From positions 1-25,843 of the IMG/VR virus record IMGVR_UViG_3300044617_000721: 25,843 bases of DNA. The stretch is one strand, 5' to 3'. Shown piece by piece: positions 5,561 through 12,500 of this stretch. Numbering within the stretch: the first letter of the stretch is position 1; the number at the start of each line of letters is the position of its first letter. The position numbers and the translations under genes were made by a program. Below the pieces are notes generated by a model. That model saw only the letters and a list, made by a program, of their open reading frames with translations. It did not search any database and was not told where the DNA came from. This DNA comes from a virus.

Positions 5561-5691
5561 CACTTGTTGAAATTGAATTTGCCGGGGTGTTTGGCTTCAA
5601 TGCGTTCCTTCAGCTCCTGCACCAGTTCGGTAAAGCGCTGCTCGTAGCGGAGGGCTTCCTCATACGCTTCCTGTGTGTAATGGCGTGGCAT
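5560..5691 (-). CDS. Very small helical protein (43 aa)
   Basis: The ATG at 5691-5689 overlaps the upstream TGA (TGATG) and its own TGA overlaps the next ATG in the same way. The 43-residue product, MPRHYTQEAYEEALRYEQRF and onward through TELVQELKERIEAKHPGKF, is one long charged helix with a basic tail. The coupled junctions at both ends are the main evidence that it is translated. Function is unknown. Confidence 0.6.
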   Translation of the reverse strand: MPRHYTQEAYEEALRYEQRFTELVQELKERIEAKHPGKFNFNK

Positions 5692-5846
5692 CAGTCGAGG
5701 TCTTTTAGGTCGTTTAATACTTGTTTGGCCTTCTGCACGACGAGGTAGTCGATGCTGCCTGACTCCACCTCCACGATGAAGCTGTGGGCGATGGCGTACA
5801 TCTTGCGCAGGTTGATGTAGTCCTGCTCGAGTGCTCGGTAGTCCAT
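5691..5846 (-). CDS. Small helical protein (51 aa)
   Basis: This gene is coupled by TGATG at both ends (start 5846-5844, stop 5693-5691). The product starts MDYRALEQDYINLRKMYAIA, continues HSFIVEVESG and ends with SIDYLVVQKAKQVLNDLKDL plus D. Two amphipathic helices flank a short strand-like segment. It is acidic at the end. No family is recognised; it belongs to the early accessory chain. Confidence 0.62.
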   Translation of the reverse strand: MDYRALEQDYINLRKMYAIAHSFIVEVESGSIDYLVVQKAKQVLNDLKDLD

Positions 5847-6085
5847 CAGTAGCCGCTGGTAAAGTCGAGGTAGGCCTCAATTTGGCCGCGCAGGTCGTCG
5901 CTGCACTGCATCACCTCGGTCACGTCGATGTTCCATTTGCCGCACCGCAAAGTGACCTTCAGGATGTCGATGTGGCTTTCATCCGGTCCAGGACCGCTCT
6001 TGTCTGTCCAGGCTTCGAATTCAACTTCGAAGGTCACGTCTTCCACCTCCATCTCGGAGATTGGAAGTTCCAAGTAATCTTTCAT
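5846..6085 (-). CDS. First gene of the early operon, acidic protein (79 aa)
   Basis: The ATG at 6085-6083 is the first after the early leader; no Shine-Dalgarno sequence is visible before it. The 79-residue protein is strongly acidic (LPISEMEVEDVTFEVEFEAW, DKSGPGPDESHIDI) and beta-rich, with a short helix near the end (DDLRGQIEAYL). Small acidic first-expressed phage proteins are often inhibitors of host DNA-binding proteins or DNA mimics, but nothing here proves that. It is followed without a gap by four more small genes joined by TGATG/TAATG/ATGA junctions. Confidence 0.65.
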   Translation of the reverse strand: MKDYLELPISEMEVEDVTFEVEFEAWTDKSGPGPDESHIDILKVTLRCGKWNIDVTEVMQCSDDLRGQIEAYLDFTSGY

Positions 6086-6113
6086 GCGTCAGTTGTTTGA
6101 TTGGTTGACTCGG

Positions 6114-6160
6114 CAATGATACATTACCTCTTTAGCCCGCGCTAACTTTTTGGCAAAATT
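6114..6160 (-). promoter_or_regulatory. Probable early promoter region
   Basis: This A+T-rich leader precedes the first early gene and follows a terminator, so a promoter must lie here or close by. On the minus strand TTTTG at 6158-6154 is followed 19 bases later by TAAAG (6134-6130), a partial fit to the Bacteroidota TTTG-N19-TAnnTTTG pattern. TATCATTG at 6121-6114 is another candidate -7 element. It also contains two small inverted repeats: TTAGC/GCTAA (6132-6145) and TTTTG/CAAAA (6148-6158). I cannot choose between the alternatives. Confidence 0.35.
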
Positions 6161-6166
6161 CTTTCC

Positions 6167-6180
6167 CACATACCTATGTG
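6167..6180. promoter_or_regulatory. Palindrome upstream of the early promoter region
   Basis: CACATA-CC-TATGTG is a perfect 6-bp inverted repeat with a 2-bp centre, about 80 bp upstream of the first early start codon. It is separate from the terminator stem beside it. Its size suits a dimeric HTH regulator, for which the protein at 3074-3325 is the only visible candidate. Confidence 0.4.
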
Positions 6181-6189
6181 AACAAGAAA

Positions 6190-6215
6190 GCCCCGCCCCT
6201 CGTTAGGGGCAGGGC
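6190..6215 (-). terminator. Rho-independent terminator ending the late/lysis operon
   Basis: An 11-bp G+C-rich stem with one mismatch (6190-6200 with 6205-6215) encloses a four-base loop. Reading on the minus strand, the stem is followed at once by TTTCTTGTT. It lies about 40 bases after the stop of the last lysis gene, so it should stop late transcription before the early promoter. Confidence 0.8.
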
Positions 6216-6255
6216 CAACCAAATCAAACAAATTAGCCAGTGCGTAGTGTGCGTA

Positions 6256-6477
6256 CTACTCCGCGAAAGATAGGCACAACGGTGTAACAGCCACCGCACA
6301 AAGTGCAACGGCCGGCCACGTGATGCCGTGGGCCATGATGTCGTTGCAGGCGGTCAGGGCGATGACTCCGCCCACCGTCCGCTTGGCCGACCACCGCTTC
6401 AGGTCGCCCTTGGTCTTGAAGATTTCGGTGATGTCCAGGCGCCCAAGGATGGAAGCCAAATCGAAGGTGGGCTTCAC
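6256..6477 (-). CDS. Small membrane protein, second holin-like gene (73 aa)
   Basis: The start is a GTG at 6477-6475 that overlaps the TGA of the preceding holin-like gene (GTGA). Upstream sequence in this frame is Arg/Gly-rich and not protein-like. The product begins VKPTFDLASILGRLDITEIF, then a polar helix (KTKGDLKRWSAKR), then two closely spaced hydrophobic spans (about 34-50 and 52-70: VGGVIALTACNDIMAHGITW, PAVALCAVAVTPLCLSF). Small two-span proteins at the end of lysis cassettes are usually holins or antiholins. Its pairing with the 53-residue membrane protein just before suggests a holin/antiholin set, but which is which is unknown. Confidence 0.65.
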   Translation of the reverse strand: MKPTFDLASILGRLDITEIFKTKGDLKRWSAKRTVGGVIALTACNDIMAHGITWPAVALCAVAVTPLCLSFAE

Positions 6478-6635
6478 TTGGTCGGCTTGCCGAGCACGAT
6501 TGCGTTCACGACGCGCTTCACGACGTCCAGCCATTTGTCGTCGGCCTCCGTCGCGGTCAGCGCCGTCAGGGTTCCCAGCAGAGAGAGCAGGGCCAGCGTG
6601 AGCTCCGCCCAGTTTTCGATAATGAAGTCCCACAT
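6474..6635 (-). CDS. Holin-like small membrane protein (53 aa)
   Basis: The ATG at 6635-6633 opens 53 codons. The product, MWDFIIENWAELTLALLSLL then GTLTALTATEADDKW and VVKRVVNAIVLGKPTK, has an N-terminal hydrophobic span, a Thr/Asp turn and a second, more amphipathic helix with a Lys tail. Very similar short proteins lie beside endolysins in marine and flavobacterial phages and are taken as holins. It is separated by 13 bases from the phosphoesterase gene above and coupled by GTGA to the next membrane protein. The membrane assignment is firm, the holin role inferred. Confidence 0.65.
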   Translation of the reverse strand: MWDFIIENWAELTLALLSLLGTLTALTATEADDKWLDVVKRVVNAIVLGKPTK

Positions 6636-6648
6636 GGTATGGTGTTGG

Positions 6649-7503
6649 TTAGTGTGCTTCGGTGAAGGTAGTGCGGTGGTTGATTTTCTCCTTGCCGTCC
6701 GTCCTCACGCGGTTGAGGTGCACGTCCATCCACCACCCGCCCAGGCGTGGCTGAGCGAAGCCCTTCTCCACCTCCCACCCGGCAAAGCGGTCCAGCATCT
6801 TGTAGCTGCCCAGCTTCACGTGGTGGACGGTCTCCTCGCGCAGTGCCATGTGCTGCCCGATGCGCTCCACTGTCATGGGCACGTGCCACTTCTGATGCGT
6901 GTGCCCGCTCACGATGACGTCGGCATCCGGCCACTCCTTCTGGTCGAGGTCGACGTTGAGGACGCCCTTGGAGCGTGGCGCGTTGCCTCCGTAGCCATGA
7001 TGGAAGTGCATCAGCATCGGCACCAAGCTGGCGCTCTCGTATCTGTTCATTTGAATCTTTATCCACCCGCTGTAGGAACCTGGCGAAACGATGCCGCCCA
7101 TGCCCTGGCACAGCCGGTCGATGGGTGAGGTGGACAGCCGCTTCTCGATGTTGGTTTCGTGGTTGCCCCGCCCCATAAACAGCCACCGGTCAGCGTAGGG
7201 CTGGAGGAACTCGATGCTGTCGTTGATGACGTCGTCCAGGTAGGTGATGGACTTGTACTCCGGTCGCAGTCCGCTGTAGCTTCTGCGTGGATCGTACATG
7301 CCCTGCATCAAATCAAACCAGTCCCCAAAACAAAAGACCGCGGCGTCTTTCGCCACGGCCTCGTCGAGGTGCCGCTTGAGTCGGTCGCGGTCGCACTTGA
7401 CGGAGTCGAAGTGGACGTCGGACAGCAGGAGGAACTTGGCCGGGCCGTCCGTGGCGGTGCGGGTGTAGGACACGGACCAGGTGGTCGGTCCGTGCTGCTT
7501 CAT
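6649..7503 (-). CDS. Calcineurin-like metallophosphoesterase
   Basis: The ATG at 7503-7501 follows the endolysin TAA after one base; the product has 284 residues. All blocks of the family are present in order: LLSDVHFD (D29, H31), FGDWFD (D61), GRGNHE (N114, H115), HFHHGYGG (about 166-173) and VSGHTHQ (H201, H203). These bind two metals, so the enzyme should be active on phosphoesters, with nucleotides, nucleic acid ends, lipids or phosphoproteins as possible substrates. There is no signal peptide, so it acts in the cytoplasm. Its position inside the lysis cassette, between endolysin and holins, is odd for a cytoplasmic hydrolase. Family membership is very likely; the substrate is unknown. 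Confidence 0.85.
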   Translation of the reverse strand: MKQHGPTTWSVSYTRTATDGPAKFLLLSDVHFDSVKCDRDRLKRHLDEAVAKDAAVFCFGDWFDLMQGMYDPRRSYSGLRPEYKSITYLDDVINDSIEFLQPYADRWLFMGRGNHETNIEKRLSTSPIDRLCQGMGGIVSPGSYSGWIKIQMNRYESASLVPMLMHFHHGYGGNAPRSKGVLNVDLDQKEWPDADVIVSGHTHQKWHVPMTVERIGQHMALREETVHHVKLGSYKMLDRFAGWEVEKGFAQPRLGGWWMDVHLNRVRTDGKEKINHRTTFTEAH

Positions 7504-7504
7504 T

Positions 7505-7873
7505 TTAGTATGTCCAGATGACCTCTTCGGGGAGGCTGGGGTCGTTGTCGACATGGATGAAGGTGTTGGCCACGCCGATGCGGTTGAAGCCCACCTTGAT
7601 GAGCGCCTGCAGGATGGCGTAGCGTGTACGACTGTCGGGCGCGTGGATGTCTGCTGCGAAGCCGCGCAGGTGCGCGCTATTCTTGGCGGTCTTGTAGCCT
7701 TTCTTCTCGAGGTTGTTGTGGTGGGCCTGCGTGCGGTAGCCGCTGTTTATCTTGAAAGGCACCCCGGCAAGGTGGCGGGCCTCGTCAATCATAGCCAGGA
7801 ACTCCTTGTCCATCTTGGCGCCGGAGCCGGGCGCGTCAGGGCTATCGAACTCGGTCAGCTTAAAGTATCTCAT
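7505..7873 (-). CDS. Endolysin, M15-family peptidase
   Basis: I start at the ATG at 7873-7871 (MRYFKLTEFDSPDAPGSG), giving 122 residues; an upstream in-frame TTG would add only 7. The protein has the zinc peptidase layout of the VanY/DacF-like M15 group: INSGYRT (42-48), SAHLRGFAAD (66-75; zinc ligands H68 and D75) and FIHVD (105-109; ligand H107). Such phage enzymes cut the peptide stem of peptidoglycan, as in the T5 endolysin. No signal sequence is present, so release depends on a holin, matching the small membrane proteins at 6256-6635. The length fits single-domain M15 endolysins with no separate wall-binding part. Confidence 0.88.
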   Translation of the reverse strand: MRYFKLTEFDSPDAPGSGAKMDKEFLAMIDEARHLAGVPFKINSGYRTQAHHNNLEKKGYKTAKNSAHLRGFAADIHAPDSRTRYAILQALIKVGFNRIGVANTFIHVDNDPSLPEEVIWTY

Positions 7874-7890
7874 GCGATGGTTGTACCAGT

Positions 7891-8106
7891 TCAACGATCG
7901 AGGCGAGCCAGCAGCTGCGCGAGCGTGAGCTCAATTTTATGGATGCTGTCAATTATTTCCCGGAGCTGCTTGCGTGTGTCGTTGTCGTTCAGCTCGAGCT
8001 GTATCACGCGCGACTTCAGCCGTGCGACGTCGTTGCTCATCTTGACGTAGATGCCAGCCACGGCGCCGAGGGCCGCGAATAGTGAGATGACAGTATCGAT
8101 GCCCAT
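7891..8106 (-). CDS. Membrane-anchored coiled-coil protein in lysis cassette (71 aa)
   Basis: The ATG at 8106-8104 is used; a TTG three codons earlier is less likely. A hydrophobic N-terminal helix (MGIDTVISLFAALGAVAGIY) is followed by a 45-residue heptad-like coiled coil (MSNDVARLKSRVIQLEL and on through QLREIIDSIHKIELTLAQLL). The plan resembles XhlA-type or Rz-like lysis accessory proteins. It ends 17 bases before the endolysin ATG. It could span the envelope or form a complex with the holin; the sequence does not decide. Confidence 0.65.
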   Translation of the reverse strand: MGIDTVISLFAALGAVAGIYVKMSNDVARLKSRVIQLELNDNDTRKQLREIIDSIHKIELTLAQLLARLDR

Positions 8107-8139
8107 GGCGCGCAAGTTAATGCAGGCGAAGTTGGTGGT

Positions 8140-8271
8140 TTATAGCAAAGCCAACGCCTGCAGAAAGTCCATGACAGTGATGAACCCGTCGGCGTTTAGA
8201 TCCAGCCGTGCGTTGTATGGCGGCGGCATCCCAGGTCCGAGATATTGCAAGATGGCCAGCAGCTGCGTCAT
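8140..8271 (-). CDS. Microprotein with dockerin/EF-hand-like calcium loop (43 aa)
   Basis: The ATG at 8271-8269 overlaps the upstream TGA (ATGA) and TAA at 8142-8140 ends 43 codons. The product starts MTQLLAILQYLGPGMPPPYN. It then has the segment LDLNADGFITVMDFLQAL. D-x-N-x-D-G-x-I-x-x-x-D is the calcium loop of EF-hands and of single dockerin repeats, and the hydrophobic residues around it match dockerin halves of the form D(L)N-x-D-G...D(L/F)xxxL. Known proteins with this motif bind calcium and often partner a cohesin-like fold or structure a repeat. A free half-dockerin encoded by a phage beside adhesin and lysis genes is unusual. The role is unknown. Confidence 0.6.
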   Translation of the reverse strand: MTQLLAILQYLGPGMPPPYNARLDLNADGFITVMDFLQALALL

Positions 8272-8408
8272 CGTCCCTGTCCTTTGTAGGGCTTGCGCCA
8301 GTTCTTCCCGCGCTTGTGCGTGCCCTGCTTTGTCTTGGCGTGGACGCCGGGCCTGCTTACCTGCCGCTCGATGCGGACGGGCTGTGCCTGTGCTTTAGCC
8401 TTCGCCAT
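8268..8408 (-). CDS. Small basic protein (46 aa)
   Basis: The ATG at 8408-8406 lies in the end of the upstream gene (14-bp overlap), and the TGA is coupled to the next gene by ATGA. The product is very basic (MAKAKAQAQPVRIERQVSRP, HAKTKQGTHKRGKNWRKPYK, GQGR). Lys-rich proteins of this size ending in a YxGQGR-like sequence are frequent after tail fibre genes in Bacteroidetes phages. It might bind nucleic acid or act in virion assembly; no function is established. Confidence 0.62.
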   Translation of the reverse strand: MAKAKAQAQPVRIERQVSRPGVHAKTKQGTHKRGKNWRKPYKGQGR

Positions 8409-8622
8409 CTCCTGCCGGTTGCAGCTCGATAGGAACGTCCGGGGGCGTGCCAGTCACCGGCCGGTAAAATATGCCCTCTGCCTCCTCGTACCAGTCGCCG
8501 ATGTGGATGTTTTGGTCGGTGTCCTCCACGATTAAATTGTGCGGGTGTGGGTATTCCGTAGGCATGGCATCTGCCACAATCCGGTTGACGACATAATTGT
8601 CGCGAAGAATGACGTAAATCAT
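8395..8622 (-). CDS. Tail-fibre-associated small protein (75 aa)
   Basis: The ATG at 8622-8620 forms ATGA with the stop of the adhesin gene, which fixes the start. The product begins MIYVILRDNYVVNRIVADAM and continues with PHPHNLIVEDTDQNIHIGDW and YEEAEGIFYRPV, ending in a Pro-rich tail. The core 'V-x-N-x-I ... IGDWY ... FYRP' is the shape of small proteins encoded after tail fibres, some of which act as fibre assembly chaperones or distal tip parts. I see no catalytic motif. The chaperone suggestion is inference from position. Confidence 0.62.
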   Translation of the reverse strand: MIYVILRDNYVVNRIVADAMPTEYPHPHNLIVEDTDQNIHIGDWYEEAEGIFYRPVTGTPPDVPIELQPAGDGEG

Positions 8623-9584
8623 GAGATAGTGTATTCGAGTACCAAACAAAATCCATTTGATCCATTTCCGCCTGCTCCGCTTGTATATCCGTTCCGAGTT
8701 GCACCACCGCCGCCGCCAGGCGCGCCATAGTTACCTCCTGCACCCCCATTTCCTCCATTGCCGGTAGTGTGACTACCTCCTGAACTTCCCGATGAACCAA
8801 TCGCTATAGTTGGTGAGGCTGCTTTTATTCTTTCGCTGTGCGTCATCCTGTCTGCATAATTGGCCACGCCTGGGTTGCCATTACCACCGGACGCTGTGCC
8901 AGCTACTGCGGCAGTATTTGCTACACCTGACCAGTTAAACATGCGACTTCCAGCGCCTCCAGCTCTCACAGTGTTACTGGTGTTTACTCCTGCACCACCT
9001 GGTCCTCCAAGATTTACAACAATGTTTTCTGAAGTGGAATTCAAAGATTGTAATACGGATGATTCTCCTGTACTACCTCCGCCATCACTATCCTTTCCAT
9101 TACCGCCAACAATAAATCCAAACGCAAAGTCAGGTTGAGAATTTGCAGTAGTCATGCCTAAAACAGCGGCTCCCTGACCACCACTCCGGGCCCCATTACC
9201 TCCTTTTGCTATTACCAATGAACCAAATGATGTATCCCCCCCAGCACCACCTGTACCAGCACTTGTGCTGTTTGCACTAATTCCAGCGCCACCTGTACCT
9301 CCTGATCCTATAGTAATCGTTTCACTACTGGCGAGCGCAGATGCTAAAATTTGCGAATAAACAGCCACAGCGCCACCGCCACCACCTCCACCTCGAGCTA
9401 CCACACCAGTAGCAGCCGTTGCTCCTGAACCACCACCACCTCCACCCCCAACGCAAACTACCTCAATCATAACTAATCCACTAGGTTTCGACCAAGTACC
9501 TCCTGCGGTATATTCTCGAAGAGTCAAAACCAGCGTGCCGCCTCCGCTCGCCGAGCCTTTGTTTACAAATTTGCCTACAGCCAT
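8619..9584 (-). CDS. Glycine-rich tail adhesin / receptor-binding tip
   Basis: This 321-residue protein starts right at the end of the tail tip/fibre gene (TGATG). After a short N-terminus, the sequence TWSKPSGLVMIEVVCVGGGG begins the glycine-rich domain seen in many phage fibre tips (first strand, then poly-Gly). Long Gly/Ser/Thr/Asn tracts follow (GGGGGGGSG, GGTGGAG, GGNGGAGG, PGGGGG) up to LVLEYTIS. In T4-like gp38 and related adhesins such tracts form polyglycine sandwiches whose loops contact the receptor. By position and composition this is the likely host-range determinant. The gene has a higher A/T share in synonymous positions than the genes around it, as often seen in exchanged adhesin genes. 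No chaperone or peptidase domain is visible. Confidence 0.8.
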   Translation of the reverse strand: MAVGKFVNKGSASGGGTLVLTLREYTAGGTWSKPSGLVMIEVVCVGGGGGGGSGATAATGVVARGGGGGGGAVAVYSQILASALASSETITIGSGGTGGAGISANSTSAGTGGAGGDTSFGSLVIAKGGNGARSGGQGAAVLGMTTANSQPDFAFGFIVGGNGKDSDGGGSTGESSVLQSLNSTSENIVVNLGGPGGAGVNTSNTVRAGGAGSRMFNWSGVANTAAVAGTASGGNGNPGVANYADRMTHSERIKAASPTIAIGSSGSSGGSHTTGNGGNGGAGGNYGAPGGGGGATRNGYTSGAGGNGSNGFCLVLEYTIS

Positions 9585-12500
9585 CAGAGGTCGAAGATAT
9601 TAAGAGTCACTGTCAACGTTGATGCTGGCGTGGCGGTAGCGTAAATCTTTACAGCACCCGTGCTGCTGTCAGTGCGTGGCAGCACGCCCGCAGTGGCGGC
9701 TACGGACGCGCTGGCGTTGTCCGGGATGACGTCGACGATGCTGGTGGATAGGATTGCTGAATCCGAGATGCTTGCCTCATAGAAGCCCGAAACCAACGAC
9801 CATGCACCTGTAGCGACGGTCTTTCCAGTCACCTGTGTGGCTTTGCGTGTAGCCCACGACAGTGTGCCGCTTCCGTTTGTCGACAGCACCTGACCGCTTG
9901 TGCCATCAGCTGTGGGCAGCGTATAGGTCACGTCACCTGCCAGCGAGGCGGGCGCTTGGATGCGCACATAGTTGGTCCCATTGTTGGTGCCTTCACGCAG
10001 CTCGAGGATAGCTCCGGCGGTGGTGGTGGCTGCGGTGGTAAGAAGCGAAGCGAAGGACAGGGTGCCAGAGCCGTCAGTTTGCAGTACCTGCGCGGACGTG
10101 CCGTCGGCGGATGGCAAGGTCCAAGTAGTATTCCCGGAGAGTGTAGCAGGCGCCTGAATACCTACATAATTGCTGCCATTGTTAGTTGCCTCACCCAAAC
10201 GCAGCACGCCTGCGGTAGTCGCGGTGCCGTCAATTTCGAGCGTATTTGTGCTGGTATCGTATGTGAATGCTTCATCATACGTCATGTTCCCAGCACTGTC
10301 CTGGAACCAGACGGACTTAAACCCACCGGCAGGAGGCGTAGCACCTGGGATACCTATGCTGCTGTAGGTGGCTTGTGTAGTTCCTGCCCACTCCGAGCCA
10401 TTGTACACCAGCACTTGACCGACAGATGCAGGTTGATTCTTGACGTTTGCTAACTCTTCCAGCGTTGTTACTGGAATAATGCGCACAAATATCTCGCCGG
10501 TGCTTGCGTTCTGTTTTGTTACCCAGCCAATTAGTTGCGCGTAAGAATTGTACGCAGTTGGCAATGCGTTTGTCCAAGCTCCGGGCGTTGTGGCGCTTGC
10601 CAATAAAGGTGTCCCTACTGTAAAGCTACTGGTGTTCACTCCTCTAACGTACCCCACTGCTCGGGCATATCCTGACGCACCCGATGCAATGTCTGTCGTT
10701 AGAACGCCGAGAATTTTGTACGGGTCGCTATACAACAAGGATGTAAATGCTGTAATGCGCAGCTCGCCAGTTGATGCCTGACCGCCAAACTCGCGCACGA
10801 TTGTGCCTTTGGTGATTGTGCTTGCCGTGTTGTTGTATACAGGAATGTCTTTAGTGGCGAGATTGTTGAGGTTTGCAATATCCACTCCGTCGACTGTGCC
10901 TGTCACAACTATGTTGCCTTCCACCTTGGCCTGTCCGATGACGTGGAGTGCGCTGTCCGGCGTGTCTGTGTTGATACCCACAAGGCCGCCTTTTGTTTTG
11001 TCGGCGGTGGCGTACATGACGAGCTGCTGCCCTGCCGTGGGCGTGTTGTTGTCCTGCAGGTGCATCTCAAAGATGCCGGGGCTGCTCTCCGACAGGTTGA
11101 CCGTGCTGTTGCCAGAAGCAGAAGACATCACGATAGAGTTTGCCGTGAGCTCCACGCTCATGCCGTCCAGCTTGCTCTCTTCGTAGGTGATTTTGGTGCT
11201 GCCGTAGTCGTCGCCTACCGGCTGGAACGTGTTGTACAGCTTTGTGACGAGGCTGTCCACGTCCTGCAGGTCTAAAGACAGATCTAATATATCAGCACTC
11301 AATGATGCGCCCTGCAGGTCGCTGCTGATTTGCGCCTGCAGTGATTTCGTGCCGTTGTCGCTGGTGAGGTTTTGAAACCTTGGGCCCTTGCGTATGCGCT
11401 CATCAACTGCGACAGTGATGCCGCCGTCTGCGGCGTGCAGCTCGTAAAGCTCAAGGTCTTGCAGCCGCTCCTTCGCGTAGTAGTTCAGTGTGTACGGCGC
11501 ATACCTGCGGCCGTCATACGTGAAGGTGCTGTACATCTGTGGCACCGTTAGCTGCACCGGCAGATATGCCTGGCCGCTCTGCCGGAGGCGTGGTGTGTTT
11601 TGGCCGAAGAGAATTTCGCGCACCCCTAACTCATGCAAATCCTGCGTGCCCGTGGTAACGACGGAGCTGGTCCATGTCGTCGGATCGTCCCAGGTGGTGC
11701 TGCCTGTCTTGACCTCAATACGTCCTATTGCAATGGTTTCAAATGCGTCACCAAGGATGACGCGCTCCTGCTCAAGGACAGCAGTGTTGGCATTTGAGCT
11801 GGTTGCGCTGTATACCACGGTGTCCTCCGCTTCTCCGCTGTAGCGCAGGATGACGTAGGTGTTGGGTTGTGCGGCGTTGGTTTGGTCTGTATTTATCCCG
11901 GCGTCAAGTTCTAGCACATCAAAATAGACGGTAACCTCAAGGCCGGAAAGGTCGGCAGGCAACGGCGGAAGGTCGAGCTGGAAGAATTGCGCGTCGCCTA
12001 TGTTGTCGGTAGGCACGTTCTGTGGCGCACCGCTAATCGTAAACCTGTCGGATGCGTTGGTGGTCCAAGACGCAGCTTGCGGAGATGGGTACGTGTAAGG
12101 AATTGCCTGCCCGAATGGTGGGAGGTAGGCGGTAGCTGCTGTATTTGTAACCGTGTTTTTCAAATACCGGTTGCCACATTTGACTTTAAGCTTGATGCGG
12201 CGTTGGAAATGGTAGCTGTTTTCGCCAGGATAGCCCTCCACCTGATTCCACACGTTATGCAGCAGCAGCCGGAATACTTGGCCGTTGGCATAATCAAATT
12301 CATTGAGCACCACGGTCGTCGTGCCGTGGTCGGCTGGTCCGTAGTTGGCAACAAAAGCCGGGCCTGCGTTGTTGTGTTCAAATAAACGCCGCACTTTTTT
12401 CAGCGGCAGCTGGTACCCGTACTGCCAGCCGCGTAGCTTTTTGATACCGACGCCGATGTCGATGTTCGTGCTGACGTTTGAAGCACTCAAATAGTCGCCC

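Noticed and set aside
6566-7186. Minus-strand frame of 206 codons overlapping the phosphoesterase
   Set aside because: The overlapped frame contains all metal-binding motifs of the phosphoesterase; this one is Arg/Gly/His-rich noise. The same noise extends the holin-like frame upstream of its GTG.
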